Notes: a model not told the origin generated them from the sequence alone. A DNA stretch of 36,873 nucleotides from Desulfobulbaceae bacterium (GCA_011391865.1 JAABPV010000005.1:26324-63196); one strand, 5' to 3'; positions 1 through 8,112 are shown, counted from the first letter of the stretch. Numbers and translations are program-made.

Positions 1-339
1 GGGGCGGATAAAGCCTTTCTCCGGGAAGAGCGCATGGCATACGCCGTTGCGGCCCACGTCAAAGAAATCCTTGATGCTATGCCGACGCGCCCAGTCGCGC
101 ATAATCTTTGCCTGCATCGCGGTCTTGGAGTCCTTGGCAGGCGTGACATGATCTATCACCGCCTTGATCTTGCTTGGATCAAAGACACGGTCTTTCCCCT
201 TCTCCATCAAATCCATGATGGCTATCGGCGTGGTGATCTCGTGGCACATCACCACGTCGATGCCCAGCACCATGCTGCCCGGCGCTGGCGTGTCGCGCAG
301 GTGAGCAGCGAATATCTTCTCTGCGATGGTTTGACCCAT
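1..339 (-). CDS. leuC: 3-isopropylmalate dehydratase large subunit, 5' part only
   Basis: The minus strand reads from an ATG at 339 off the left edge, giving the first 113 residues. It begins MGQTIAEKIF and contains the GIDVVMCHEITTPIAI and KAVIDHVTPAKDSKT blocks and a DVGRNGVCHALFPEKG segment, all typical of the N-terminal part of the aconitase-like LeuC/HacA family. The enzyme isomerises isopropylmalate in leucine synthesis with a 4Fe-4S cluster; the cluster cysteines lie beyond the window. A clear GGAGAT ribosome site precedes the ATG. A homoaconitase or a methanogen-type relative is possible because only the N-terminus is visible. leuD and leuB would be expected further left. Confidence 0.88.
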   Translation of the reverse strand, partial: MGQTIAEKIFAAHLRDTPAPGSMVLGIDVVMCHEITTPIAIMDLMEKGKDRVFDPSKIKAVIDHVTPAKDSKTAMQAKIMRDWARRHSIKDFFDVGRNGVCHALFPEKGFIRP

Positions 340-372
340 TCTATATCTCCGTAAATAAGATGTGGATACGAT

Positions 373-393
373 GGATTCATCAATGATGAATCC
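373..393. promoter_or_regulatory. Inverted repeat upstream of leuC
   Basis: GGATTCATC and GATGAATCC form perfect 9-bp arms around a 3-nt AAT loop, between the DUF2442 stop and the leuC start. No T-tract follows on the minus strand, so an operator is more likely than a terminator. A weak TTGATG-17-TCTTAT promoter candidate overlaps it and reads toward leuC. The function is inferred from position only. Confidence 0.35.
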
Positions 394-426
394 CCGCATG
401 AGTTCGTCTATCCTGCCGCAAGCTGT

Positions 427-678
427 TTACGCCCTTCCTGTCAATCTCGCTAACAGCGTCTCTGGAGCAATATCAAAGCCGCACTTCCATGCTAACGTGG
501 GCCAGGAATCAAGGTGGAACGCAGCAAAGCTCTGAGGCGTTTGCAAAGGAGCCGCTGCTTTGTACTTGAAAATGAGATCATGGAGATCAATTTCTCCGGC
601 CTCACCAGTATTGAAGCGCACAAACACCCTGAAGCCATAGAGGTATTTCGCTTCCAGCAGATACACGCATTCCTTCAT
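427..678 (-). CDS. DUF2442 domain protein
   Basis: An 83-residue protein beginning MKECVYLLEAKYLYGFRVFVRF, with the FNTGEAGEIDLHDLI core and a closing DIAPETLLARL segment, matching the compact DUF2442 layout at about full family length. DUF2442 proteins are very often paired with DUF4160 proteins and are suspected of being toxin-antitoxin-like, but no activity is established. Here the DUF4160 gene lies immediately upstream on the same strand with a 15-nt gap, so the two are probably cotranscribed. The gene sits between that partner and leuC. Confidence 0.8.
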   Translation of the reverse strand: MKECVYLLEAKYLYGFRVFVRFNTGEAGEIDLHDLIFKYKAAAPLQTPQSFAAFHLDSWPTLAWKCGFDIAPETLLARLTGRA

Positions 679-693
679 GATGCTGTCTCGTTG

Positions 694-942
694 TCAAACA
701 AGCGGTTGCAACTGATGAAAGTCCTTGGTCTCCCACATGGCCAAGAGTTCCTGCTGGTGCAGCTCTGCCCATTCTTCAACCAGCCCGCGCACTTTTGCCG
801 GCAGACTTCCAGCAAGGATGTTCAAATCGTCAATCCGCATTAAGGCTCTGAAGTCATTGTAGCGGACATGAAAATGCGGCGGGTTGTGCTCATCATAATA
901 CATGGAGATGATGATGCCAAGAAAACGGGCAATCTCAGGCAT
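694..942 (-). CDS. DUF4160 domain protein
   Basis: From the ATG at 942 the product is 82 residues and begins MPEIARFLGIIISMYYDEHN, the characteristic DUF4160 start, followed by PPHFHVRY and the helical C-terminus LVEEWAELHQQELLAMW. The reading frame stays open upstream to 1011, but those 23 residues match nothing in the family, so the family start is preferred although no clear ribosome site precedes it. Partner of the downstream DUF2442 gene. The pair resembles a small mobile toxin-antitoxin-like module; which partner would be toxic cannot be told from sequence. Confidence 0.8.
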   Translation of the reverse strand: MPEIARFLGIIISMYYDEHNPPHFHVRYNDFRALMRIDDLNILAGSLPAKVRGLVEEWAELHQQELLAMWETKDFHQLQPLV

Positions 943-994
943 GATTTTGTTAAGCGATGTTTTTTGTATAACAACTATGCTACGGCCAGTCAAG

Positions 995-1336
995 TCAGGT
1001 CTTGCCGCCACACTTGGCCTTGCAGATGGCGGCTTCCAATTCCTTAATCTGCCCGCTGCTTGATACTTTGACCATATATGTGCTTGCCGCTGTGCAGACT
1101 GTCACCGCAGCATAAGGAGTCTTCCGGCTGTGGCAGGCGGTCAGCCATACTGCTGGCGCAAGGAAGAGGAGGCTGCACAGGGGATGCAGGAAGAGAATCA
1201 GCAGAATGCCGACAAGCAGCAAAGGCAGCACGGGCGCAGGAAGATAGTCCTTGTCCGCCGCTTTGACGGAGAGAATCTTGCCCAGCTCCACCTTCCCTTG
1301 TTCTGTGATCAGGAACTGCCCGTCGATCCGCATCAT
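995..1336 (-). CDS. Small membrane protein, resembles DUF6232-type
   Basis: 113 residues. The N-terminal 25 residues (MMRIDGQFLITEQGKVELGK) are polar. A strongly hydrophobic stretch at about 34-67 probably forms one hairpin or two membrane segments. The C-terminal part (TVCTAASTYMVKVSSSGQIKEL) ends in a charged tail with two cysteines. The layout of short N-terminal strand region, central membrane hairpin and C-terminal strand/helix resembles DUF6232-type proteins, which I recall only in general form, so the assignment is tentative. The 3' end overlaps the longest possible DUF4160 frame but not its preferred start. No function can be assigned. Confidence 0.5.
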   Translation of the reverse strand: MMRIDGQFLITEQGKVELGKILSVKAADKDYLPAPVLPLLLVGILLILFLHPLCSLLFLAPAVWLTACHSRKTPYAAVTVCTAASTYMVKVSSSGQIKELEAAICKAKCGGKT

Positions 1337-1471
1337 CCCCAGCCCCTTGCGGCCGCACCCTGCCCTTTGCGCCGAACTAACGACTGAGGCATATTACCTT
1401 TCTCTGGCGGATTTGGCAACAGCCCAGCAAGGGGTCTGCTGGCGGAGACGGCTCCACTGGCGGAGAGAAAT

Positions 1472-1622
1472 ACATGCAGGCATGTTCCGGTGAAACAATA
1501 CAGTATGTACAGGTGATACATACCAGTATGTTTCGGAAAACATACTGGTATGTATTGCTGGAACATGCTGGTATGTATTGTCAGAACATACCAGTATGTA
1601 TTTTGCAAACATGCTGGCATAT
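1472..1622. repeat. Palindromic repeat array A (23-nt period)
   Basis: Seven copies of a 14-bp palindrome, consensus ACATACYRGTATGT, start at 1472, 1495, 1518, 1540, 1563, 1586 and 1609. Steps are 23, 23, 22, 23, 23 and 23 nt, with 8-9 nt spacers. The right end overlaps the last codons and stop of the wecB frame. A second array at 20715-20842 has the same core and the same step pattern. Not CRISPR: units are too short and spacers are not of protospacer length. Confidence 0.85.
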
Positions 1623-2744
1623 ATCCGCCCACTGCTGAAGAAGTACCGCAATCCGCGCTGCCGCGTGGCCGTCGCCGTAAGGGTTGATCGTCCCGCTCAT
1701 CTTTTGGTATACAGCCGCATCGTCAAGCAGACGCTCGGTTTCTTGGATAATGCGATCCTTGTCCGTGCCAACCAGCAGGACAGTGCCAGCGGCCACTGCT
1801 TCGGGTCGTTCGGTCGTCTCCCTTGTCACCAAGACCGGTTTGCCTAAGGACGGTGCTTCTTCCTGCACGCCGCCGGAATCTGTAAGAATAAGCCGCGCTT
1901 GGTTCATGGCGTACACAAAGGGGGCGTAATCCAAAGGCGGGATGAGATGGATGTTTGCAATCCCGCCCAAGATTGAGTACACTATGCCCTGGACGTTGGG
2001 GTTGAGATGCACCGGATAGATGAAGTGCAGCTGCGGGCGGCGTTCCGCAAGTAAGGCAATGGCCTCGCAGATGCGCCGGAAGCCGGAGCCGAAGTTCTCG
2101 CGCCGGTGGCCGGTGATAAGAATATACGGCCTGCCTGCACGGATGACCGCCTCCGCACTACCAAAGACCCCGCGCCAATCCTGATCGGCAGAGAGCTGAT
2201 CACGCACTTGCAGCAGCGCATCAATCACCGTGTTGCCGGTGACATGCACCGCGTCGGCGGCAATGCCCTCCGCCAAGAGATTGCGGCGGGCCTGCTCAGT
2301 GGGCGCAAAATGCAATGCAGCAAGGCGGGAAGTCATGGCCCGGTTGGCTTCCTCCGGGAAAGGCGCGTAGATGTCATGCGTGCGTAGGCCAGCTTCGACA
2401 TGCCCCACCGGTATGCGCAGGTAGAAAGCAGCTAAACTGCCGACAAAGCAGGTGGTTGTATCGCCCTGCACCAGCACCATGTCGGGCTGCTCGACCGCAA
2501 GCACATCGCGCAGGGCAGGCAGCATCCGTGCGGTGAGGCCGAATAAGTCCTGGCCTTCCTGCATGATGTCTAAGTCGTAATCCGGGCGGATGGCGAACAG
2601 CTCCAGCACTTGATCCAGCATCTGCCGGTGCTGGGCTGTGACGCAGACCTTGACGGTAAAGGTTGCATCCGCCTGAAGAGCTTGGATGACCGGGGCCATT
2701 TTAATGGCTTCAGGGCGGGTGCCGAATATGGAGAGGAGCTTCAT
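1581..2744 (-). CDS. wecB: UDP-N-acetylglucosamine 2-epimerase (non-hydrolysing)
   Basis: Converts UDP-GlcNAc to UDP-ManNAc for surface polysaccharide synthesis. From the ATG at 2744 the protein starts MKLLSIFGTRPEAIKMAPVI, the conserved WecB N-terminus; the upstream extension to 2810 is not family-like. Family motifs in order: LVQGDTTTCFVG, GHVEAGLRT, VTGNTVIDAL, LITGHRRENFG, IYPVHLNPNV, and DSGGVQEEAPSLGKPVLV followed by RETTERPEA. The last residues, about ICQHVCKIHTGMF, are encoded by palindromic array A and have no family counterpart. First gene of the polysaccharide block; its start lies 16 bp from the divergent glycosyltransferase. Confidence 0.93.
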   Translation of the reverse strand: MKLLSIFGTRPEAIKMAPVIQALQADATFTVKVCVTAQHRQMLDQVLELFAIRPDYDLDIMQEGQDLFGLTARMLPALRDVLAVEQPDMVLVQGDTTTCFVGSLAAFYLRIPVGHVEAGLRTHDIYAPFPEEANRAMTSRLAALHFAPTEQARRNLLAEGIAADAVHVTGNTVIDALLQVRDQLSADQDWRGVFGSAEAVIRAGRPYILITGHRRENFGSGFRRICEAIALLAERRPQLHFIYPVHLNPNVQGIVYSILGGIANIHLIPPLDYAPFVYAMNQARLILTDSGGVQEEAPSLGKPVLVTRETTERPEAVAAGTVLLVGTDKDRIIQETERLLDDAAVYQKMSGTINPYGDGHAAARIAVLLQQWADICQHVCKIHTGMF

Positions 2745-2760
2745 GGGCTGTATATAACCG

Positions 2761-3879
2761 ATGCGGTGCCAATATTCAATGCTGCCTGACAAGCCAAACA
2801 CATTTTGCATCCTGACCTGCTACTACCGGCCCAAGCCGGGCGGCTTCTGCAAGCGGCTGTTCAGGGGTATCAATGCCCTGCTGGACGCAGGGCATACGGT
2901 GCATTATCTGGCTGTGGTGCCCTTCCCCATCGAGCATCCGAACTGCCATTTTCACCGCTTTCCTTGGCCGGAGGAACGCACATCAGGCTATCTGTTCTGG
3001 GGCTGCTTTCATCTGCTCGCGCCGCTGATGCTGCTCTGGCTTGGCTTCCGTTGCCGGATAGACCGAGCCTTCGCTTTTGGGCATACCTATGCGCTGTTCT
3101 TGCAGCCGCTCCGCTTGGTAAAGCGTGTGCCGCTGGTGCTGTTTGCACACGGAGACACGTTAGCAAAGCATCGTACTACAGACCGTTCAGAAACTCTTAT
3201 TAATTTTGAACAGTACCTTGAAGGAATGGGCATTGCCGGGATTAAGGTATATGGGGTATCAAACTCGCTCATACAACGGATTAACGCTCGCCATAAATAC
3301 TTGCAGCCTTCAGAGTGCAGAGTTCTTCGTAATGACATCGAGCAATCTTCTGCTCAAGAGCGAAAGACTTCATTGCCGTTGAAAACAGCCTGTGTCGGAT
3401 TGCTGGAACGTGGGAAGAATCAACGATTTATTCTTGATGTTTTTGAGGAGATAACAGCAAAAGAGGCACAGCTCTATCTATATGGTGTTGGCCCTGACGA
3501 AGAGTTGTTACGGGATATGGCACAGGAAAAAAATATGATAGACCGGGTACATTTTATGGGTTGGGTGCAATCAGAGCGTATCTGGCCTGAAGTCGATTTG
3601 CTACTCATGCCGTCACTGCACGAAGGCGCACCGCTTGCAGTGCTGGAAGCCTTAGGAAATAAAGTAGCTGTGCTGGCGAGTGATATTCCAGAACATGCGG
3701 AGATATTACCAGAGAAATGTCTGCTTCCTCTTGGCAATGCAACGGGGTGGCGAAGCCGGATACTGTTTCTTGCAGAGGAGCCAGAAGCGCGGCTGCGAGA
3801 GCTTATTGAAGAACAGAGGGTTGCTGCGGAGGCGTTGCGGTTTGACTGGGATAAGGAGTTTGTTAGATGTGTTGTTTGA
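2761..3879 (+). CDS. GT4 family glycosyltransferase
   Basis: A 372-residue GT-B glycosyltransferase, probably adding a sugar to a surface polysaccharide on the cytoplasmic membrane face. Seen: an N-terminal Rossmann-like half with YYRPKPGGFCKRLFRGINAL, an inter-domain VYGVSNSLIQRI, a nucleotide-sugar half opening TACVGLLERGKNQRFILDVF, and the GT4 donor motif LMPSLHEGAPLAVLEALGNK. The ATG at 2761 is used; ATG at 2779 is also possible and neither has a good ribosome site. Base composition changes inside the gene: the first 400 nt are GC-rich like the flanks, the rest from about 3160 is AT-rich. The 3' end overlaps the convergent next gene by 17 bp. Sugar specificity is unknown. Confidence 0.85.
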   Translation: MRCQYSMLPDKPNTFCILTCYYRPKPGGFCKRLFRGINALLDAGHTVHYLAVVPFPIEHPNCHFHRFPWPEERTSGYLFWGCFHLLAPLMLLWLGFRCRIDRAFAFGHTYALFLQPLRLVKRVPLVLFAHGDTLAKHRTTDRSETLINFEQYLEGMGIAGIKVYGVSNSLIQRINARHKYLQPSECRVLRNDIEQSSAQERKTSLPLKTACVGLLERGKNQRFILDVFEEITAKEAQLYLYGVGPDEELLRDMAQEKNMIDRVHFMGWVQSERIWPEVDLLLMPSLHEGAPLAVLEALGNKVAVLASDIPEHAEILPEKCLLPLGNATGWRSRILFLAEEPEARLRELIEEQRVAAEALRFDWDKEFVRCVV

Positions 3880-4978
3880 AAAGCTGAATGTACTTATCAG
3901 CGATCACATCAATATCGAAATTATTTTTTACTCGCTCCCGTGCTGCTTGGCCCATAACTTGGAGTTCTTCATCACTGAGTTCAATCATCTCCTGTAAGGC
4001 TTGCGCAAGGGAATCGGCATCTCCTGCCTTTACTATTCTGCCTACTGAATCATCGACAAAATCATCGGGGCCACCGCATCGTGTTGCAATCACAGGCAAA
4101 CCTGCGGCCATTGCTTCTATCAAAGCAACACCAAATCCCTCAAATATAGACGGAAGAATAAAAACATCATATTCTATCAATAAATTGTTTATATATTCCT
4201 GCAGCACTTTTCCTTTAAAAATAACTTGCTGCGATAAATCCAAAGAGAATGATAATTTTTTTACATCTTGAATCAAAGGTCCATCTCCAACTATTGTTAA
4301 TAGTATTGATACGCCTCTCTTCTTCAAGAGATATATAGCCTGAAGTAAAAAAGAAACACCTTTTTCTTCACAAATTCTTCCGATAAATACAAATTTTCTG
4401 TCCCTGTTTATCTTTTTTTTATATAATTCAGGAATATTAACGCCGTTGGCGATATAGGAAAACCGTCGCTGAAAAATCCCTATATCGATCAGCTCTTTTT
4501 GCATTACTGACGATATTATATTTATACAATCACATTCTTTGTTGATCAATGATATTATCATTTTTGAAAAAGGCAATCTTTTCAATATAACAGCATCACC
4601 TTTCTCTCCCAACCCTTCCGAACAGCATATCAATGGAATTTTTAACAAATTAAATTTCTTGAGCAAGCTAATTACAATAACAGAATCTTGAACAAATCTA
4701 CAATATACGACATCAAATTTTTTCTTTTCGAGGAAAAAAAATAGCGATAAAGAGAACGTGTATGACACAGCATGTAAAATTCTACTTTTCCCTATAGTGT
4801 TAATATTTACACATTCAAAATATCCTTTCTTAATATATTCGAACACTGATGGAATACGATTGCCAGCAACAGTAATTTGATGACCTTGTTGTGTCCAAGC
4901 CTCAGCAAGAAGCCTTGCTTGAATTTCCGCGCCACCAGTTTGGAAAGGATATATATTTGAAACAATAAGAATATTCAA
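3863..4978 (-). CDS. GT4 family glycosyltransferase
   Basis: 371 residues, full GT4 length. The start MNILIVSNIYPFQTGGAEIQ carries the glycine-rich acceptor loop. The C-terminal half has KFVFIGRICEEKGVSFLLQA, LLTIVGDGPLIQDV and the donor-site motif LPSIFEGFGVALIEAMAAGL, followed by PVIATRCGGPDDFVDD. It probably transfers a hexose or acetamido sugar during polysaccharide assembly. The start overlaps the stop of the upstream methyltransferase by 4 nt (ATGA), implying translational coupling. Strongly AT-rich, except the last 300 nt, which approach the surrounding composition. Confidence 0.88.
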   Translation of the reverse strand: MNILIVSNIYPFQTGGAEIQARLLAEAWTQQGHQITVAGNRIPSVFEYIKKGYFECVNINTIGKSRILHAVSYTFSLSLFFFLEKKKFDVVYCRFVQDSVIVISLLKKFNLLKIPLICCSEGLGEKGDAVILKRLPFSKMIISLINKECDCINIISSVMQKELIDIGIFQRRFSYIANGVNIPELYKKKINRDRKFVFIGRICEEKGVSFLLQAIYLLKKRGVSILLTIVGDGPLIQDVKKLSFSLDLSQQVIFKGKVLQEYINNLLIEYDVFILPSIFEGFGVALIEAMAAGLPVIATRCGGPDDFVDDSVGRIVKAGDADSLAQALQEMIELSDEELQVMGQAARERVKNNFDIDVIADKYIQLFKQHI

Positions 4979-5703
4979 CTTTTCTTACCTGTTGCGATTA
5001 GATTTATAGAAATAATTCGCGGCCAATCTGATTCAGTTAGGTAAATTAACACCTTAATCATTAGTCGTGCTATAGTGACTAAAATTTTCTTGATCGCAAA
5101 CAAAATATTGTAAGTACCTATCTCTTCCTGATAACAGGAAATATCAGAAAATCCAACATGACGAAGCAGTTGAGTCAATGCTTTTTCATGAAAAGATACA
5201 GTATGTGTAAAGTCAAGATACCGAGCAGCGTTACTAAGCGGATAAGCTGAATTTATTGTTTTGATTACAACAATTCCACCAGATTTAAGGGATTGAAAAA
5301 CATCCTTCAAAAAAGGAATTATTTCTTTCTTGTCAAAATGCTCTATTACATCGTTAATCACGATAACATCGTATGTATTTTTATTTTCTTGTAAAAACTT
5401 AACGGTATCAGAAAAATAAAGAAAATTAACATCTGGTTGCATCCGTAGAGCAATCGCTATTTGTGATCTTGATATATCAATACCTGTTATATTCTGAAAG
5501 CCTTCTTTTTTAAGATAAAACAAAAATTGTCCAACACCACAACCAAAATCAAGTATTTTGATATCTTTTTGAAGCTGCGAAAAAAAACGCTGATAATTCC
5601 ATCTAAACTTCCTTGCAACTAATTCAAAATTCTTCAAATCAAGACTCTGACTTGCATTTTGTGAAAGCATTTCTTGATGGTAATTCTCAAACAATTCTTT
5701 CAT
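4975..5703 (-). CDS. Class I SAM-dependent methyltransferase
   Basis: 242 residues. Motif I KILDFGCGVGQFLFYL and the acidic loop ITGIDISRSQIAIA bind S-adenosylmethionine. The DVIVINDVIEHF segment and GGIVVIKTINS are motifs of the UbiG/COQ5-like class (Methyltransf_11/23). The C-terminal segment KKILVTIARLMIKVLIYL is amphipathic to hydrophobic and may hold the enzyme at the membrane. Lying between a flippase and a glycosyltransferase gene, overlapping both (17 nt and 4 nt), it likely methylates a sugar or a lipid-linked glycan. The acceptor cannot be read from sequence. AT-rich like its neighbours. Confidence 0.82.
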   Translation of the reverse strand: MKELFENYHQEMLSQNASQSLDLKNFELVARKFRWNYQRFFSQLQKDIKILDFGCGVGQFLFYLKKEGFQNITGIDISRSQIAIALRMQPDVNFLYFSDTVKFLQENKNTYDVIVINDVIEHFDKKEIIPFLKDVFQSLKSGGIVVIKTINSAYPLSNAARYLDFTHTVSFHEKALTQLLRHVGFSDISCYQEEIGTYNILFAIKKILVTIARLMIKVLIYLTESDWPRIISINLIATGKKS

Positions 5704-6988
5704 GAAAGGCTATTTGTTCTGATTTAATTAAGTAGGCGAGAGAGGAACACGCAGCAATCAGCAAAGATACCCCACCGGCAACTATACCAATATGCCCAAC
5801 CAGTAGAAGCAGCGCGGCAACGTTGATGATCAAAAAAATCAACTGCGATTGCAAAGTTGTTCTGCTCTCGCTCGCCCCCTTGCTGGCAAGATACCATGTT
5901 TTAATCTGAACATGAAACTGAACTGCATTAAATAAACATAGACTGCCGAATAGAGCAAACGAGACAGGGAACGAATACATCCACAATACCGTACCGCCTA
6001 CAATACCGGAAACAGCTATTGTGATAGGATATTGAACTTTGTTCAGTTTTCCGATAACAGCATGAATGTCGTTATTTTTTTCTCGGCAAAAGAAGGGAAA
6101 TATATAGGTCAGCAGAATAGTCATAAATGCGCTAATGATCCCATAAGTGGAAAGAAAATGAGCCTGATAAATTCCCACATCTTCTGCGCCAAGACTTTTA
6201 TTGATAAGCACCCGGTCGATGCTGAAGGTTGCTACTCCAACAAGACCACTTAGAAGCAGAAACCAGCCATGCGAAAGGATATCCTTTAGATAATTTTTAT
6301 CAATTCTAACAAAAAGAGACTGCCAGATGCCTTTGACAAGAACAAGACCTGCGACAATATACCCTGCAAAAAAAATCCAACTAACCGTGATGAGATTAAA
6401 TTTTCCCCAGAAAGCCAGTATTAAAAGACCTGCTAAAATAATAACTGCCCAGATATTTTCAATCAGAATATATGTATGCCAATCCTGGAACCCCTGTGCA
6501 ATTTGTTTGCTTAATATCCACCAAGCATAACAAACGGTCATGACAAGTGACAAATGCATCATTCTTTGGTCAATATCCAACAAATTCGCAATCGGTCTTT
6601 GCAGGATAAAAAGGACGAACATGGTTAAGATGCAGCAAGCAGAGACAATAGCTATCAAAGATTTGAGGGCTTGGTTTCTTCTGCTGTTATCGGTTTCTTT
6701 TGCTGCAATTTTGGTAAAAACCAAACCCCAGCCATTGACTATAGGCATAGCAAAATAGCTTGCTACGAGCAAAATCATAGTAATCTGTCCATAAATTTCT
6801 GGTCCAAATTTTCTCCCCATAATAACTTGGGCGGCAACGGACAGAAATCGTGCCGCCATCATGCCTGTTCCAAAAACTAAAAATTTTTTAGCCTGCTGAA
6901 CTATTCCGGGAGAAGGTTCACAATTAAAAATAAATATCCAGCACAAAATGATAAACTTTGTACACACTGTGTCAATTGAAAAGAACAA
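5687..6988 (-). CDS. Polysaccharide flippase (Wzx/MATE-like)
   Basis: 433 residues with about 12 hydrophobic segments and few charges, the oligosaccharide flippase (MOP superfamily) pattern. The first repeat VFGTGMMAARFLSVAAQVIMG and the following KFGPEIYGQITMILL are the family's conserved N-terminal region; a central LGAEDVGIYQAHF loop is also typical. It would move lipid-linked glycan across the inner membrane. The start chosen is TTG at 6988 because an AAGGA ribosome site lies 5 nt ahead; about 30 residues before the family-like part are unusual, so an internal start is possible. Head of a tightly overlapping operon with the methyltransferase and glycosyltransferase. Confidence 0.85.
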   Translation of the reverse strand: MFFSIDTVCTKFIILCWIFIFNCEPSPGIVQQAKKFLVFGTGMMAARFLSVAAQVIMGRKFGPEIYGQITMILLVASYFAMPIVNGWGLVFTKIAAKETDNSRRNQALKSLIAIVSACCILTMFVLFILQRPIANLLDIDQRMMHLSLVMTVCYAWWILSKQIAQGFQDWHTYILIENIWAVIILAGLLILAFWGKFNLITVSWIFFAGYIVAGLVLVKGIWQSLFVRIDKNYLKDILSHGWFLLLSGLVGVATFSIDRVLINKSLGAEDVGIYQAHFLSTYGIISAFMTILLTYIFPFFCREKNNDIHAVIGKLNKVQYPITIAVSGIVGGTVLWMYSFPVSFALFGSLCLFNAVQFHVQIKTWYLASKGASESRTTLQSQLIFLIINVAALLLLVGHIGIVAGGVSLLIAACSSLAYLIKSEQIAFHERIV

Positions 6989-7005
6989 AATAATCCTTCG
7001 ACTGT

Positions 7006-8112
7006 TTACTGCACATTCGATGCCTTCGCCTGCTGCTGCCGGGCGAGCTGCGCCATCCTGACCTGCTCCTTTTTCTCGAAACCGTAATCAACCAGCCATC
7101 GGATGTCGCGCCACATGCTCTCGCTGCCCATAATGGCGATCACGATGCTGTCGCCGCCCCGCTCAAACTTCCCGACATAAGTCTGTCTGGCCAAGCTGGT
7201 GTAGCCGGTCTTTCCGCCGACCGCGCCAGCCACCTGCCAAAGTGCCTTATTGTGGTTGCGCAACGTCTTGCCGTCAGAGGTGCTGAACTGCCGCTCGCGC
7301 ATCCGTCTGGAAAACTCCCTGTCCTGCATGGCATGACGAAATATCTCCGCCAGATCGCGGGCCGTGGACTGCTGGCCTGGCGCGGTCAGACCGGAGGCGG
7401 TGCGGCAGACAGTGTTTCTTGCGCCCCACAGGGTGGCGTGAAGGGTCATCAGATTGGCGAAGTCCTCCTCGCTGCCCGCGATTTTCTCCGCCAAGGCCAC
7501 GCTGGCATCATTGGCTGAGGATAACAGCACCGCATTGATCAAATCATCAGCCTTGTACTGCTTTCGTGCGTTTAGATAAATCTTCGATCTGGGCATTGAC
7601 TCCGCATGAGCACTAACCTCAACCGATTCATGCGCTTGAAGCCGCTTGAGGGCGATCAGCCCGGTCAGCACCTTGATCGTTGAGGCGGGCTGTCTCGGCT
7701 TGTCCGCCTCTTTGGCGAACAAGGTTTCGCCGGTGCGGGCATCTAAAATGACCACGCTTTTTGAGGTGATGCGACCGCCGACAGCACCCATCTCAACCGG
7801 AGCTGCATAAGCGACTTTTGAGCGAGACGCAACGTTTCTCCGAACAGCAGCAGGCTTTTTTTTCGCTGCGATCTGCCGGGCAGTGTCAGGCTTTCTTTTC
7901 TTTGGTGATGCGGAACTATGCGCCGTTGTTTTCTTTTTTGAGACGGAAGATGATGCCGCAGCCGCCTTTTTCTTCACCGGCGCAGATTTTTTGGCCTGCG
8001 CGACCTGAGGACGCTTTTTCGCGCCGCTGTCAAAAACAGGAACAGCCTCAGCCGGGGCAGTTGGCAGGCTCAGCAGAACTATGGATATGAACAGCAGAAG
8101 ATAGCGTTGCAT
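7006..8112 (-). CDS. D-alanyl-D-alanine carboxypeptidase (S11 family, PBP5-like)
   Basis: Trims the terminal D-Ala of peptidoglycan peptides in the periplasm. From ATG 8112 there are 368 residues: a signal peptide (MQRYLLLFISIVLLSLPTAP), a long Lys/Ala/Ser-rich linker at about 28-100, then the S11 transpeptidase fold. Catalytic motifs are all present: STIK at 144-147, SAN at 199-201 and KTG at 301-303. The usual C-terminal beta domain of PBP5 seems absent, so this is a short DacD/DacF- or PBP7-like form. The ATG is preferred over an upstream TTG at 8184 because that TTG is part of the -35 box. The basic linker is unusual and may bind the cell wall or DNA-like polyanions. Confidence 0.9.
   Translation of the reverse strand: MQRYLLLFISIVLLSLPTAPAEAVPVFDSGAKKRPQVAQAKKSAPVKKKAAAASSSVSKKKTTAHSSASPKKRKPDTARQIAAKKKPAAVRRNVASRSKVAYAAPVEMGAVGGRITSKSVVILDARTGETLFAKEADKPRQPASTIKVLTGLIALKRLQAHESVEVSAHAESMPRSKIYLNARKQYKADDLINAVLLSSANDASVALAEKIAGSEEDFANLMTLHATLWGARNTVCRTASGLTAPGQQSTARDLAEIFRHAMQDREFSRRMRERQFSTSDGKTLRNHNKALWQVAGAVGGKTGYTSLARQTYVGKFERGGDSIVIAIMGSESMWRDIRWLVDYGFEKKEQVRMAQLARQQQAKASNVQ

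Noticed and set aside
1333-1392. A 19-codon leader frame (MPQSLVRRKGQGAAARGWG) overlapping the start of the 113-residue membrane protein
   Set aside because: It has an AAGG site and a stop-start overlap, but no family match and a basic, low-complexity composition; chance cannot be excluded, so it is not called.
2745-2810. N-terminal extension of wecB (and similar upstream extensions of pilR, murA, glnS, rdgB and recB frames)
   Set aside because: The conserved family starts lie inside; the extensions lack family-like sequence, and some coincide with promoters.
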